NCBI GenBank assembly: GCA_040500365.1
Contig: CP148031.1
Location: forward strand, 620,001 to 684,000
Length of the DNA stretch: 64,000 nucleotides
Origin: Dehalobacter alkaniphilus
GTDB lineage: Bacteria; Bacillota; Desulfitobacteriia; Desulfitobacteriales; Syntrophobotulaceae
Direction: 5' to 3'
Below, piece by piece: positions 35,758-43,089 of this stretch. Position 1 is the first letter of the stretch, and the number at the start of each line of letters is the position of its first letter. Below the pieces are notes generated by a model. It was not told the origin of the DNA and did not search any database. It worked only from the letters and a program-made list of their open reading frames with translations. A program made the translations under genes and the position numbers.

Positions 35758-35802
35758 GTTGATAAAATAAGGAATATACAAGATATAGGAAGGATGAGGG
35801 TA

Positions 35803-36261
35803 TTGCGCTGTCCTTTTTGCCAGAGTGACGACACGAAGGTGCTGGATTCCAGACAAATTGAGGAAGGTACTGCTATCCGACGCAGACGGGAATGCGATGT
35901 CTGCACAAAGCGTTTTACGACGTATGAGCGCTACGAGGATTTTCAGCTGATTGTCGTGAAAAAGGATGGCAGAAGAGAGCCCTTTTCCCGTCACAAACTG
36001 CTGTCAGGTTTGAACAAGGCCTGTGAAAAACGCCCCGTGTCCACTGAGCAGCTGGAAACAATGGTCACTGATATCGAAAGAGAAATGCGTGATATCAACG
36101 ATCGCGAAGTGCCGAGCGAACTGGTCGGCGAAGCCGTCATGAAAAAACTGTTTGAAATAGATGAAATTGCGTATATTCGCTTTGCTTCTGTTTACAGGCA
36201 GTTCAAGGATATTCAGAAGTTTATGGAAGAGTTGAACGGACTGGTAAAGCGTCGCAAATAA
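35803..36261 (+). CDS. nrdR: Transcriptional repressor NrdR
   Basis: NrdR represses ribonucleotide reductase genes when its ATP-cone binds dATP/ATP. I start it at TTG 35803, giving the canonical N-terminus MRCPFCQSDDTKVLDSR; the GGAAGG site is 9 bases upstream. The zinc ribbon uses CPFC and CDVC, and the ATP-cone follows from about residue 50 (KKDGRREPFSRHKLLSGLNKAC). It has 152 residues, normal for NrdR. It is followed by its predicted target nrdD, which shares an ATP-cone start. Confidence 0.93.
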   Translation: MRCPFCQSDDTKVLDSRQIEEGTAIRRRRECDVCTKRFTTYERYEDFQLIVVKKDGRREPFSRHKLLSGLNKACEKRPVSTEQLETMVTDIEREMRDINDREVPSELVGEAVMKKLFEIDEIAYIRFASVYRQFKDIQKFMEELNGLVKRRK

Positions 36262-36343
36262 AACAGTCCCCCAATTGAGATCCTTGCGATAAAGACAGGA
36301 TATCCATGCAAATAAATATATATGGGAGCAGGAGGACTAAGCC

Positions 36344-38467
36344 ATGTACGTTGTGAAAAGGGATGGAAGAAGAGAAATTTTTAATCAAGAGAAGATTCGC
36401 AAGGCGGTAGAAAAGGCTTTTATCGCTACCGAAACCCCCAATGTCACTAACTGGGCGAAGATCGTTACCGACAGGGTATTCTCAGAATTGGAAGCTGCTT
36501 ACAGTAAGAATGAAGGCTTCCAAATCGAGCAGATTCAGGACAAAGTCGAAGATGTCCTGATGCAGACAGGAAATACCAATGTCGCCAGAGCATATATCCG
36601 GTACCGCTTCCAGCATGAAATCATTCGAAATCAGGAAAGCGCCAAAAACGATAACAATCAATTATTCTCTGATTACCTGGGGCTGGGAACCTGGGAAATC
36701 AAAGAGAATTCCAATATGGGATTTTCGGTTCAGGGGCTTAACCGGTTTGTAACCAGCAAAGCGACCAATGCTTTCTGGCAGTCCCTGCTTCCGTCTGAAG
36801 TCGGTAAAGCGCACGATTCCGGTGCTTTGCATAATCATGACATGGGAGACCTTGCTCCATATTGCGTCGGCTGGGATCTCAAAGATCTGCTTCTGGTGGG
36901 CTTTAGGGGCGCGGAAGGCAAGACGACCTCCAGACCGGCCAAACACTTCCGTTCCGCACTCGGACAGATCGTTAATTTCGTTTATACCTTACAGGGAGAA
37001 GCTGCCGGTGCTCAGGCGCTCTCCAGCTTTGATACCTATCTTGCTCCGTTCGTCAGAGTGGATAACCTTGATTATAAACAAGTCAAACAGGGGATTCAGG
37101 AATTTATTTTCAATGTCAACGTCCCGACCAGGGTAGGTTTCCAGTCTCCATTCTTTAATATTACGCTCGATGTGCGGGCGGCCGAATCGGCCATCAAAGA
37201 TGAGCCCGCTGTCGTTGACGGCAAATTCCTGGATACGCCATACCGGGAATATCAAGCTGAGATGGATATCATCAATATGGCGTTCTGCGAGGTCATGCTC
37301 GAAGGTGATGCTGACGGCAATATTTTTAGCTTCCCGATCCCGACATACAACATCACGAAGGGCTTTGACTGGAACAGTGAAGTATCGAGAGCGATCTTTA
37401 AAATGACCGACAAATATGGAATCCCGTATTTTGCGAATTTTATCAATTCCGATATGAATCCGGAGGACGCCAGAAGCATGTGCTGCCGTCTGCGTCTGGA
37501 CAATAGGGAACTCAGAAAACGCGGCGGTGGCCTGTTCGGAGCCAACCCGCTCACGGGAAGCATTGGCGTTGTAACCTTGAACCTGCCGTTGTACGGTTAT
37601 CTGGCTAAGGGCAACTGGGATCAGTTCATCACGCTGATTGATAACCACATGAACATCGCCCGGTCCTCGCTGCAGACCAAACGCAAAACGCTGGAGATCC
37701 TGACGGACAATGGCTTGTACCCGTATACCAAATTTTATCTGAGGGATATCAAGAAACGTTTCGGCAAGTACTGGACAAACCACTTCTCGACGATCGGTCT
37801 AGTCGGCATGAATGAAGCGATCCGTAATTTTACTTCGGACGCCGATGACATCACCACTGTTTTCGGACAGAATTTTGCCAAGGAAACATTGAACTATATG
37901 AGAGACCGCATCCAGGAATTCCAGGAGCAAGACGGAGACCTCTATAACCTTGAGGCAACGCCTGCGGAAGGTACGAGCTACCGTCTAGCCAAAATCAACA
38001 AAAAGCATTATCCCGATATGATTACGGCCGGCGACAATGAACCCTATTACACGAACTCCACCCACCTGCCTGTGGGCTATACCAGCGACCTGTTCCGTGC
38101 CGTCGAGCTTCAGGATGACCTGCAGACGCTTTATACCGGCGGGACCGTGCTTCATGGCTATCTGGCTGAAAGTCTCGATGATCTTGCCGTCGCCAAGGCC
38201 GTCGTACGCAGGGTGTTTGAGAACTTCCAGCTGCCGTATTTCACGCTGACTCCGACCTTTAGCATCTGCGAAGACCACAAGTATATCAAAGGCGAACACT
38301 TCAACTGCCCCGAGTGCGGCAGGGAAACCTTAGTCATGACGAGGGTCACCGGCTTCTATAGACCAATCTCCGCCATGAATCCCGGCAAACAGGAAGAGAA
38401 ACAAGAAACCATCAAATACCGTGTTACGGGCGTCACGCCAAGTCTGTTTGACGGTGTAGCAAAGTAA
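36344..38467 (+). CDS. nrdD: Anaerobic ribonucleoside-triphosphate reductase (class III)
   Basis: NrdD reduces ribonucleotides to deoxyribonucleotides using a glycyl radical in anaerobes. The N-terminal ATP-cone is MYVVKRDGRREIFNQEKIRKAV. The ten-stranded barrel includes GALHNHDMGDL and MCCRLRLDNRELRKRGGG. The C-terminal zinc site is CEDHKYIKGEHFNCPECG and the radical glycine lies in TRVTGFYRP near the end. The protein has 707 residues. It follows nrdR by 82 bases with an AGGAGG site and precedes its activase. Confidence 0.96.
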   Translation: MYVVKRDGRREIFNQEKIRKAVEKAFIATETPNVTNWAKIVTDRVFSELEAAYSKNEGFQIEQIQDKVEDVLMQTGNTNVARAYIRYRFQHEIIRNQESAKNDNNQLFSDYLGLGTWEIKENSNMGFSVQGLNRFVTSKATNAFWQSLLPSEVGKAHDSGALHNHDMGDLAPYCVGWDLKDLLLVGFRGAEGKTTSRPAKHFRSALGQIVNFVYTLQGEAAGAQALSSFDTYLAPFVRVDNLDYKQVKQGIQEFIFNVNVPTRVGFQSPFFNITLDVRAAESAIKDEPAVVDGKFLDTPYREYQAEMDIINMAFCEVMLEGDADGNIFSFPIPTYNITKGFDWNSEVSRAIFKMTDKYGIPYFANFINSDMNPEDARSMCCRLRLDNRELRKRGGGLFGANPLTGSIGVVTLNLPLYGYLAKGNWDQFITLIDNHMNIARSSLQTKRKTLEILTDNGLYPYTKFYLRDIKKRFGKYWTNHFSTIGLVGMNEAIRNFTSDADDITTVFGQNFAKETLNYMRDRIQEFQEQDGDLYNLEATPAEGTSYRLAKINKKHYPDMITAGDNEPYYTNSTHLPVGYTSDLFRAVELQDDLQTLYTGGTVLHGYLAESLDDLAVAKAVVRRVFENFQLPYFTLTPTFSICEDHKYIKGEHFNCPECGRETLVMTRVTGFYRPISAMNPGKQEEKQETIKYRVTGVTPSLFDGVAK

Positions 38468-38558
38468 GGGTAAGTTGTCACAACGTATCTATTTTATGCA
38501 GAAACTTTTACGAGTACAGGTATTTAGTATAAAGCAGAACAAGGATTGGTGATCGCAG

Positions 38559-39230
38559 ATGCTAATGGATATTGAACCTTTCTCTCTTGTCGATTATCCT
38601 GGACATATCGTAGCAACGGTCTTTTTTGGAGGTTGTAATTTCCAGTGTGGCTACTGCCATAACCCTGCTTTGGTCAACAAGAAGGAGAAGTCACGGACTT
38701 CTCCTTCTGCTGTCATTGAATTTATGAAGACCAGGAAAGGATTACTGGACGGTGTTTGTCTTACTGGCGGGGAGCCGCTTTTATCCCCGGATCTGAATCC
38801 CTTTGTAAGAGAGGTCAAAGCGCTCGGTTTCAAGGTGAAATTGGATACCAATGGAAGCAGCCCGGAAAAACTCCGGGAGCTGGCTCCTTTCCTGGACTAT
38901 ATTGCCATGGATATTAAATGTACTCCTGATAAATACGAGAAGCTGACCGCGTGCAAAAACAGCGGAGAGGCGGCGTTTGAAACCATCCAATGGATCAGGG
39001 CGAGTACAATTGCATACGAATTCAGAACTACGGTACTGCCGGTCTGGCATACATTTGAAGATCTAAAGCTAATCCGTGAGTTCCTCGGAAATGAAACTCC
39101 CTGGGTGCTCCAGCAGTTTCGCCAGTCCCCCCAGGGCGTGCTCGACGGGAAAACTTATGATGCTTATCCTGACTCATGGCTCAAAGAAATGGGAGAGAAG
39201 CTGAATTGTCCAGTCCGTGGCCTGAAATAG
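38559..39230 (+). CDS. nrdG: Anaerobic ribonucleotide reductase activating protein (radical SAM)
   Basis: The activase installs the glycyl radical on NrdD using S-adenosylmethionine. The cluster motif CNFQCGYCHN is near residues 25-34 and the SAM-binding CLTGGEPLL follows. The 223-residue length is that of the larger NrdG2-type activases. It directly follows nrdD, which supports the assignment over pyruvate formate-lyase activase. The start ATG 38559 follows GGTGAT; ATG 38565 is an alternative. Confidence 0.88.
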   Translation: MLMDIEPFSLVDYPGHIVATVFFGGCNFQCGYCHNPALVNKKEKSRTSPSAVIEFMKTRKGLLDGVCLTGGEPLLSPDLNPFVREVKALGFKVKLDTNGSSPEKLRELAPFLDYIAMDIKCTPDKYEKLTACKNSGEAAFETIQWIRASTIAYEFRTTVLPVWHTFEDLKLIREFLGNETPWVLQQFRQSPQGVLDGKTYDAYPDSWLKEMGEKLNCPVRGLK

Positions 39231-39247
39231 AAGATTAGTAAGAATAG

Positions 39248-39294
39248 AAGTATTGCTAACCATTTTTTGTGGTTAGCAATACTTTTGTTTTTTA
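39248..39294 (+). terminator. Terminator after nrdG
   Basis: AAGTATTGCTAACCA pairs perfectly with TGGTTAGCAATACTT (15 base pairs) and TTGTTTTTT follows. Confidence 0.9.
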
Positions 39295-39325
39295 TTTTGT
39301 ATTTGGAATCAAGATATTTTTAAGG

Positions 39326-39343
39326 ATTGACCATGCGAATGCT
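39326..39343 (+). repeat. Direct repeat, left copy, flanking the DUF3102 gene
   Basis: AGGATTGACCATGCGAAT recurs at 40624-40641 with one change, and the similarity extends a few bases upstream through ATTTTT. The two copies bracket the DUF3102 gene and the downstream hairpin. Confidence 0.6.
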
Positions 39344-39420
39344 TAACGACTGAGGTAGTACACTTTTAAGCATGGCCACATATCCTATAAGTGAAATTAG
39401 TCCAAAGGAGTGTGGATATC

Positions 39421-40341
39421 ATGACGTATCCAGCAAAGGATACAGCAACCGATCCGGAGAATGATCCAGTAAGCAATACAGTACCTGATGTCATCAGCGG
39501 ACGTACGCCGCATGTCATAGCGGCTGAGATTAACATGATCAAATATCAGGCTGAGAATATCTACCTTACCGCTATCGTCGAGATTGGAAGACGGTTGACG
39601 GAGGCCAAAGCCTTTCTTAAGTTTGGAGAATGGGGCAAGTGGCTGGAGGAGTCGGTCGATTTCTCCCAAAGCAGGGCCAATAAACTGATGCGTATCTTCA
39701 AAGAGTATGGAGAAGGACAGCTTACCTACTCAAATTCGGAGCCGAATCCGAAATTAAACTACAGCCAGGCGGTGCTTCTTTTAGGTATCCCGAAGGAGGA
39801 ACGGGCGCAATTCATCGTCGATATGGATGTCAAAGGCATGACCACCCAGGAACTGCGTCAGGCGGTCAAGGAACGGACGCAGGCCCGGCAAGAAAAAGAC
39901 CAGACCCAGCAAGAGAACGCGGACTTCCAGAAAAAAGTGGAAGACCAAAGTGGTACCATCACCGAGCTGACTGCGGAACTCGCCAATCTAAAGGCCCAAT
40001 TGGAGAACGTCAAGGCGTCCAAAGAAGAACTCGCTATAACGGCCAGACAGCTGAATGATTCGCTGGAATCGCTCCGAAAAAGCTCATCCGCCCAGAGCTA
40101 CGAGAGGATGAGAAATAACTTCATGAAGAGTTCGCTCAAAGTCAGGGCTAACCATCTCGCCTTCCTCTGTGAAAACTTGGATCAAACCGTTAGGGAAGTA
40201 AAGCAAAAGCTGCGCGAAATCGCCCCTAATGACAAGGAGACGTATATCATTTATAAGAATAAGGTTTGCGATCTTATGGATGTGTGGCGTAAAGACGAGG
40301 CGTGGAGCAGGGAGGCTTGCCCCTGCGGAGATGGGCAGTAA
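39421..40341 (+). CDS. DUF3102-domain protein
   Basis: This 306-residue protein starts at ATG 39421 after AAGGAG. The N-terminal DUF3102 domain is recognisable from AAEINMIKYQAENIYLTAIV and IGRRLTEAKAFLKFGEWGKW, followed by SQSRANKLMRIFKEYG. The middle (about 155-230) is a long Gln/Glu/Lys coiled coil. The C-terminus ends in a cysteine pair. The family is found on mobile elements in Firmicutes and its function is unknown; the first domain resembles DNA-binding modules used with ParB-like factors. It opens the accessory region. Part of its coding sequence reappears in a hairpin just downstream. Confidence 0.75.
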   Translation: MTYPAKDTATDPENDPVSNTVPDVISGRTPHVIAAEINMIKYQAENIYLTAIVEIGRRLTEAKAFLKFGEWGKWLEESVDFSQSRANKLMRIFKEYGEGQLTYSNSEPNPKLNYSQAVLLLGIPKEERAQFIVDMDVKGMTTQELRQAVKERTQARQEKDQTQQENADFQKKVEDQSGTITELTAELANLKAQLENVKASKEELAITARQLNDSLESLRKSSSAQSYERMRNNFMKSSLKVRANHLAFLCENLDQTVREVKQKLREIAPNDKETYIIYKNKVCDLMDVWRKDEAWSREACPCGDGQ

Positions 40342-40368
40342 GGAAAAAAGAGAACGGAGCTGGACGGC

Positions 40369-40412
40369 ATACCTCCTCAAATTCGGAGCCGAATCCGAAT
40401 TCGAGGAGGTAT
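40369..40412 (+). repeat. Twenty-base-pair inverted repeat containing a copy of DUF3102 coding sequence
   Basis: ATACCTCCTC...TTCGGA pairs with TCCGAATTCGAGGAGGTAT over about 18 base pairs with one mismatch and a loop of GCCGAA. Twenty-four bases of it (40376-40399) are identical to 39729-39752 inside the DUF3102 gene. Confidence 0.7.
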
Positions 40413-40414
40413 AC

Positions 40415-40450
40415 TACAGAAAAATATACCCATGTGAGTCAAAAAAGTCT
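40415..40450 (+). pseudogene. Fragment of a tyrosine-recombinase C-terminus
   Basis: The frame from 40415 reads TEKYTHVSQKS, the conserved tail around the catalytic tyrosine of XerC/XerD-like recombinases. It matches the tail at about 41165-41200 (TEIYTHVSQRD). No upstream recombinase sequence is attached. Confidence 0.5.
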
Positions 40451-40623
40451 TGGACTCTTCGTCGGTTCGATCTGATTCTGTATTCTCGTACTTCAAAACC
40501 ATCAAGACAGAAAGCTCAAAATTGCTTTCACCGTACTGGTTCCAAAGCGCTTGAAGCTGTTTATTCGGATAAACGCATATGACATGAAAAGAAGTTTCCG
40601 AAATAATACCAAAATTATTTTTC

Positions 40624-40641
40624 AGGATTGACCATGCAAAT
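40624..40641 (+). repeat. Direct repeat, right copy
   Basis: AGGATTGACCATGCAAAT is the partner of 39326-39343. Confidence 0.6.
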
Positions 40642-40784
40642 TAAAGAAGTTAAAATATTTTTGTAATGGTATTTATTAGTAATATTTCCATTATGTAAGA
40701 ATGGAGCAGAAAGATGGCTGTATATGTCAACGCCCAGGAAGAAAATCAAAGGGAACTCTTTGTAACTTTTGAGTATTGTTTTTA

Positions 40785-41248
40785 ATATATTCTGCTGGTT
40801 TAAGGGTAAGTGAAGTGGTTAATCTGCAAGTGAATGACATTGATAAAAGCAGAATGCTTATCCATATCCGGCAGGCCAAAGGGAGAAAAGACCGGTATTC
40901 AATTCTATCTGAAATTACACTAAATATTTTAAGAAAATATGTAAGCGAATAGAAGGTGAAAGACTGGCTCTTTAAGGGAGGAAATGAAGGACGTCACCTA
41001 TCGGAACGGAGTGTTCAAAATATTTTTTAGGAAGCCTGCATAAAAGCAAATATTAAGAAAGATGTATCTGTTCATCACTCAGACACTCCTTTGCCACCCA
41101 TTTGCTGGAAGGCGGTACGGATCTGAGATATATCCAGGAACTTTTAGGGCATAAAAATTCTAAAACAACAGAAATATATACCCATGTAAGCCAACGGGAT
41201 CTAGCCAAAATACACAGCCCAATCGATGCACTGGACATAGAGGTTTAA
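40785..41248 (+). pseudogene. Decayed tyrosine recombinase (XerC/integrase family)
   Basis: The frame begins IYSAGLRVSEVVNLQVNDID (catalytic Arg region) and continues GKGRKDRY-like, then meets in-frame TAG and another stop, and a frameshift near 41070. After correcting frame it reads HTLRHSFATHLLEGGTDLRYIQ (motif HxLR), LLGHKNSKTTEIYTHVS (catalytic Tyr) and ends SPIDALDIEV. The N-terminal domain is lost. The end SPxDAL is also seen in integron integrases, but the extra IntI-specific segment between the motifs is not visible. It lies 14 bases upstream of the first attC-like site, in the same orientation as the cassettes. Confidence 0.8.
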
Positions 41249-41261
41249 AAGAAGTAAATTC

Positions 41262-41348
41262 TGCTAAAGGAAATATCTCCGCAACTCTTGCGGTTTACCT
41301 CCATATTTAGATGTAATACGCAATAATTGCGGGAAAACGACGTTAGAC
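41262..41348 (+). other. Degenerate attC-like (or attI-like) site A, left end of the cassette array
   Basis: It ends in the core GTTAGAC (41342-41348). CCGCAA (41279-41284) pairs with TTGCGG (41327-41332) as inner boxes, but the outer R'' core is poor (GCTAAAG). The first cassette begins at 41343 with TTAGACGACATA. Confidence 0.5.
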
Positions 41349-41390
41349 GACATATTCTGTCATTTTGATAAAGAAGACTGGAGGTAAGGT

Positions 41391-42086
41391 TTGTTGTATG
41401 TAACTATAGCACACAATGCTGGTAATCCAAATGAAGCAAGAATAAGAAGAAGTGAAAGTGAATATGAACAGTTGGTCAGGGATATATCTCAAGAAATTGG
41501 ATATAACAGTTCCCCTGAAATAGTATTTTATGATGAAGGGCCAACCGGACAGTGTAATTCTGTTAAGCTTTTTAATATGCATATAAGTAACCTTGGTTTT
41601 AACAGAGATGTTCTTAATGGTGGATATACGGAGGAAGAAATAAATCAAATCATTAGACATGAATTAGCTCATGCAATTGCCAATGAAAGATACAATGATG
41701 AATGTTCTCATGACGATAGATGGAAGGAAGTATGCAATGAGATCAAATGTGATTCATCTGAAACACTGGGCTTATGTAAAGCGTATTTTGAAGTGACGTT
41801 ATTAGACAATAAGAAGAGAAAATATAAGTATTATTTGTTATGTGAAAAGTGTCAGAAAGTTCAATTAAGAACTGACAATTGTGGTGGTGTTATTCCATTA
41901 CTAGTAATGAGTGCGGCAAATGTTTCATTACCACTTACTTTTGGAAATCTAGGTTTAAAGAGTAATTGCTGCGATTCAAAATATAGACTTCAAGCTTCCG
42001 CAGAAGGATTATTAGCGGATTTAGAAGAACGTAAAGAATTGTCTAATATTCAGAAAAGATTAAGACAGTTACTCGATAAGCAATAA
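41391..42086 (+). CDS. Cassette 1: SprT-like zinc metalloprotein
   Basis: The 231-residue protein starts at TTG 41391 or 41394 after GGAGG. The zincin motif HELAHAIANE is near residues 84-93 and a downstream histidine in CSHDDRW could be the third ligand. Cysteines in LLCEKCQKVQL and SNCC may form a zinc ribbon, as in SprT/Spartan-like proteins. SprT-type proteases act on DNA-bound proteins, but a defence or toxin role is equally possible for a cassette. The AT-rich composition differs from the core genome. The gene fills the cassette from 41343 to attC B. Confidence 0.65.
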   Translation: MLYVTIAHNAGNPNEARIRRSESEYEQLVRDISQEIGYNSSPEIVFYDEGPTGQCNSVKLFNMHISNLGFNRDVLNGGYTEEEINQIIRHELAHAIANERYNDECSHDDRWKEVCNEIKCDSSETLGLCKAYFEVTLLDNKKRKYKYYLLCEKCQKVQLRTDNCGGVIPLLVMSAANVSLPLTFGNLGLKSNCCDSKYRLQASAEGLLADLEERKELSNIQKRLRQLLDKQ

Positions 42087-42142
42087 GGAAATAAGTATCA
42101 GGATGTGATTTGAGATTTGCATGTAAGCTTTGGCCATACGTC

Positions 42143-42219
42143 GTCTAACAGTGAATTCCCAAAATCTGAGAGAATATGGAGGTAGTAACCAGACTTCGGG
42201 AATTCACGGGACGTTCTAC
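42143..42219 (+). other. Integron attC site B
   Basis: R'' GTCTAAC (42143-42149), L'' GTGAATTCCC (42151-42160), L' GGGAATTCAC (42198-42207) and R' GTTCTAC (42213-42219). R'' with its flank, CGTCGTCTAAC, is complementary to the first bases of cassette 1 (GTTAGACGAC at 41342). Confidence 0.85.
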
Positions 42220-42315
42220 GACATATTGTGCAAAGGCCGCGCCGTCCTTGGCGCGGATAAAAAGTATATTACTTCACTTTTAGATTAACTGATAGTATAA
42301 GAAGTAGGGGATATT

Positions 42316-42879
42316 ATGGAGAATATTATTTTGGTTATTAGAGAACTTCAAGGTATTCTAGGAGCGATACTTGGGAGCATTACAACATTGATTGTCACAG
42401 ATTTGCTTCGAAAAAAAGGAAAATTGAAATTGTACTTAATAGAATGGGAAGATAAATATCAAACATTTAAAGACGTTGGATGCTCTATGGGTGGTAAAGC
42501 GGATTCTGATTTCTATCATTATAGTTTTTCTTATATTTTACAAGCATATAATAAGAGCGATATTCCTAAAATAATGCGGAATTTTAAGGTTATATTTTAC
42601 AACGGAAAAAATGAAATCTTTTCATATGTTCCTGATGACGAAGGCACGAAGAGATTTAGTAGCCATATGTACCATATTGATAAGATGGAAGTACTAAACA
42701 TTAATCCGAAAGAAATTCAAGTTTTAAAACAAACTGGATATGTGAACTATGAAGAATTGAACCGTATTGAGGGAGCATCAAAAGTAGAGTTAACCTATTA
42801 CGATGATAAAGATAAAAAGAGAAAAATTGTGCTTCACAAAGGTATTATTAGTATGAACAATTATAGACCAAGTGTTTAG
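42316..42879 (+). CDS. Cassette 2: membrane-anchored protein of unknown function
   Basis: This 187-residue protein starts at ATG 42316 with a likely N-terminal membrane helix (about residues 10-28, GILGAILGSITTLIVTDLL). The rest is soluble, mixed alpha/beta and AT-biased in codons. I recognise no family. It is the only gene of cassette 2, which runs from 42214 to attC C. Single-pass anchors with a cytosolic domain are common in effector-type cassette proteins, but nothing here proves that. Confidence 0.6.
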   Translation: MENIILVIRELQGILGAILGSITTLIVTDLLRKKGKLKLYLIEWEDKYQTFKDVGCSMGGKADSDFYHYSFSYILQAYNKSDIPKIMRNFKVIFYNGKNEIFSYVPDDEGTKRFSSHMYHIDKMEVLNINPKEIQVLKQTGYVNYEELNRIEGASKVELTYYDDKDKKRKIVLHKGIISMNNYRPSV

Positions 42880-43017
42880 GAATGTATCTAATCTTTAAAA
42901 ACATAATGTTTGATTCGTTGAGTTATAGCATAACTTTTCTATTCTGTGCCTTAAGTTTAGCAGCAATTTAAGGCAGCGCTATCCGGGCGCTGTCCGAGTA
43001 TGAGGGCACAATACGTC

Positions 43018-43089
43018 GTAGAACAGCGAAGTTCCGCAACTTAGAATAGATGAATGTAGTAAGGCGCTGCGGAACTTCGCGAGACGTTA
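43018..43089 (+). other. Integron attC site C, its R' core split by group II intron 1
   Basis: R'' GTAGAAC (43018-43024), a perfect 13-base L'' GCGAAGTTCCGCA (43026-43038) and L' TGCGGAACTTCGC (43068-43080). R' is cut after GTTA (43086-43089), where the intron begins. R'' is complementary to the start of cassette 2 (GTTCTACGACAT at 42213). Confidence 0.85.

Noticed and set aside
40785..41248. Calling the pseudogene an IntI integron integrase
   Set aside because: Catalytic motifs fit the wider Xer/integrase family, and the extra IntI segment between the motifs is not visible in the surviving part; only the SPIDAL end is suggestive.
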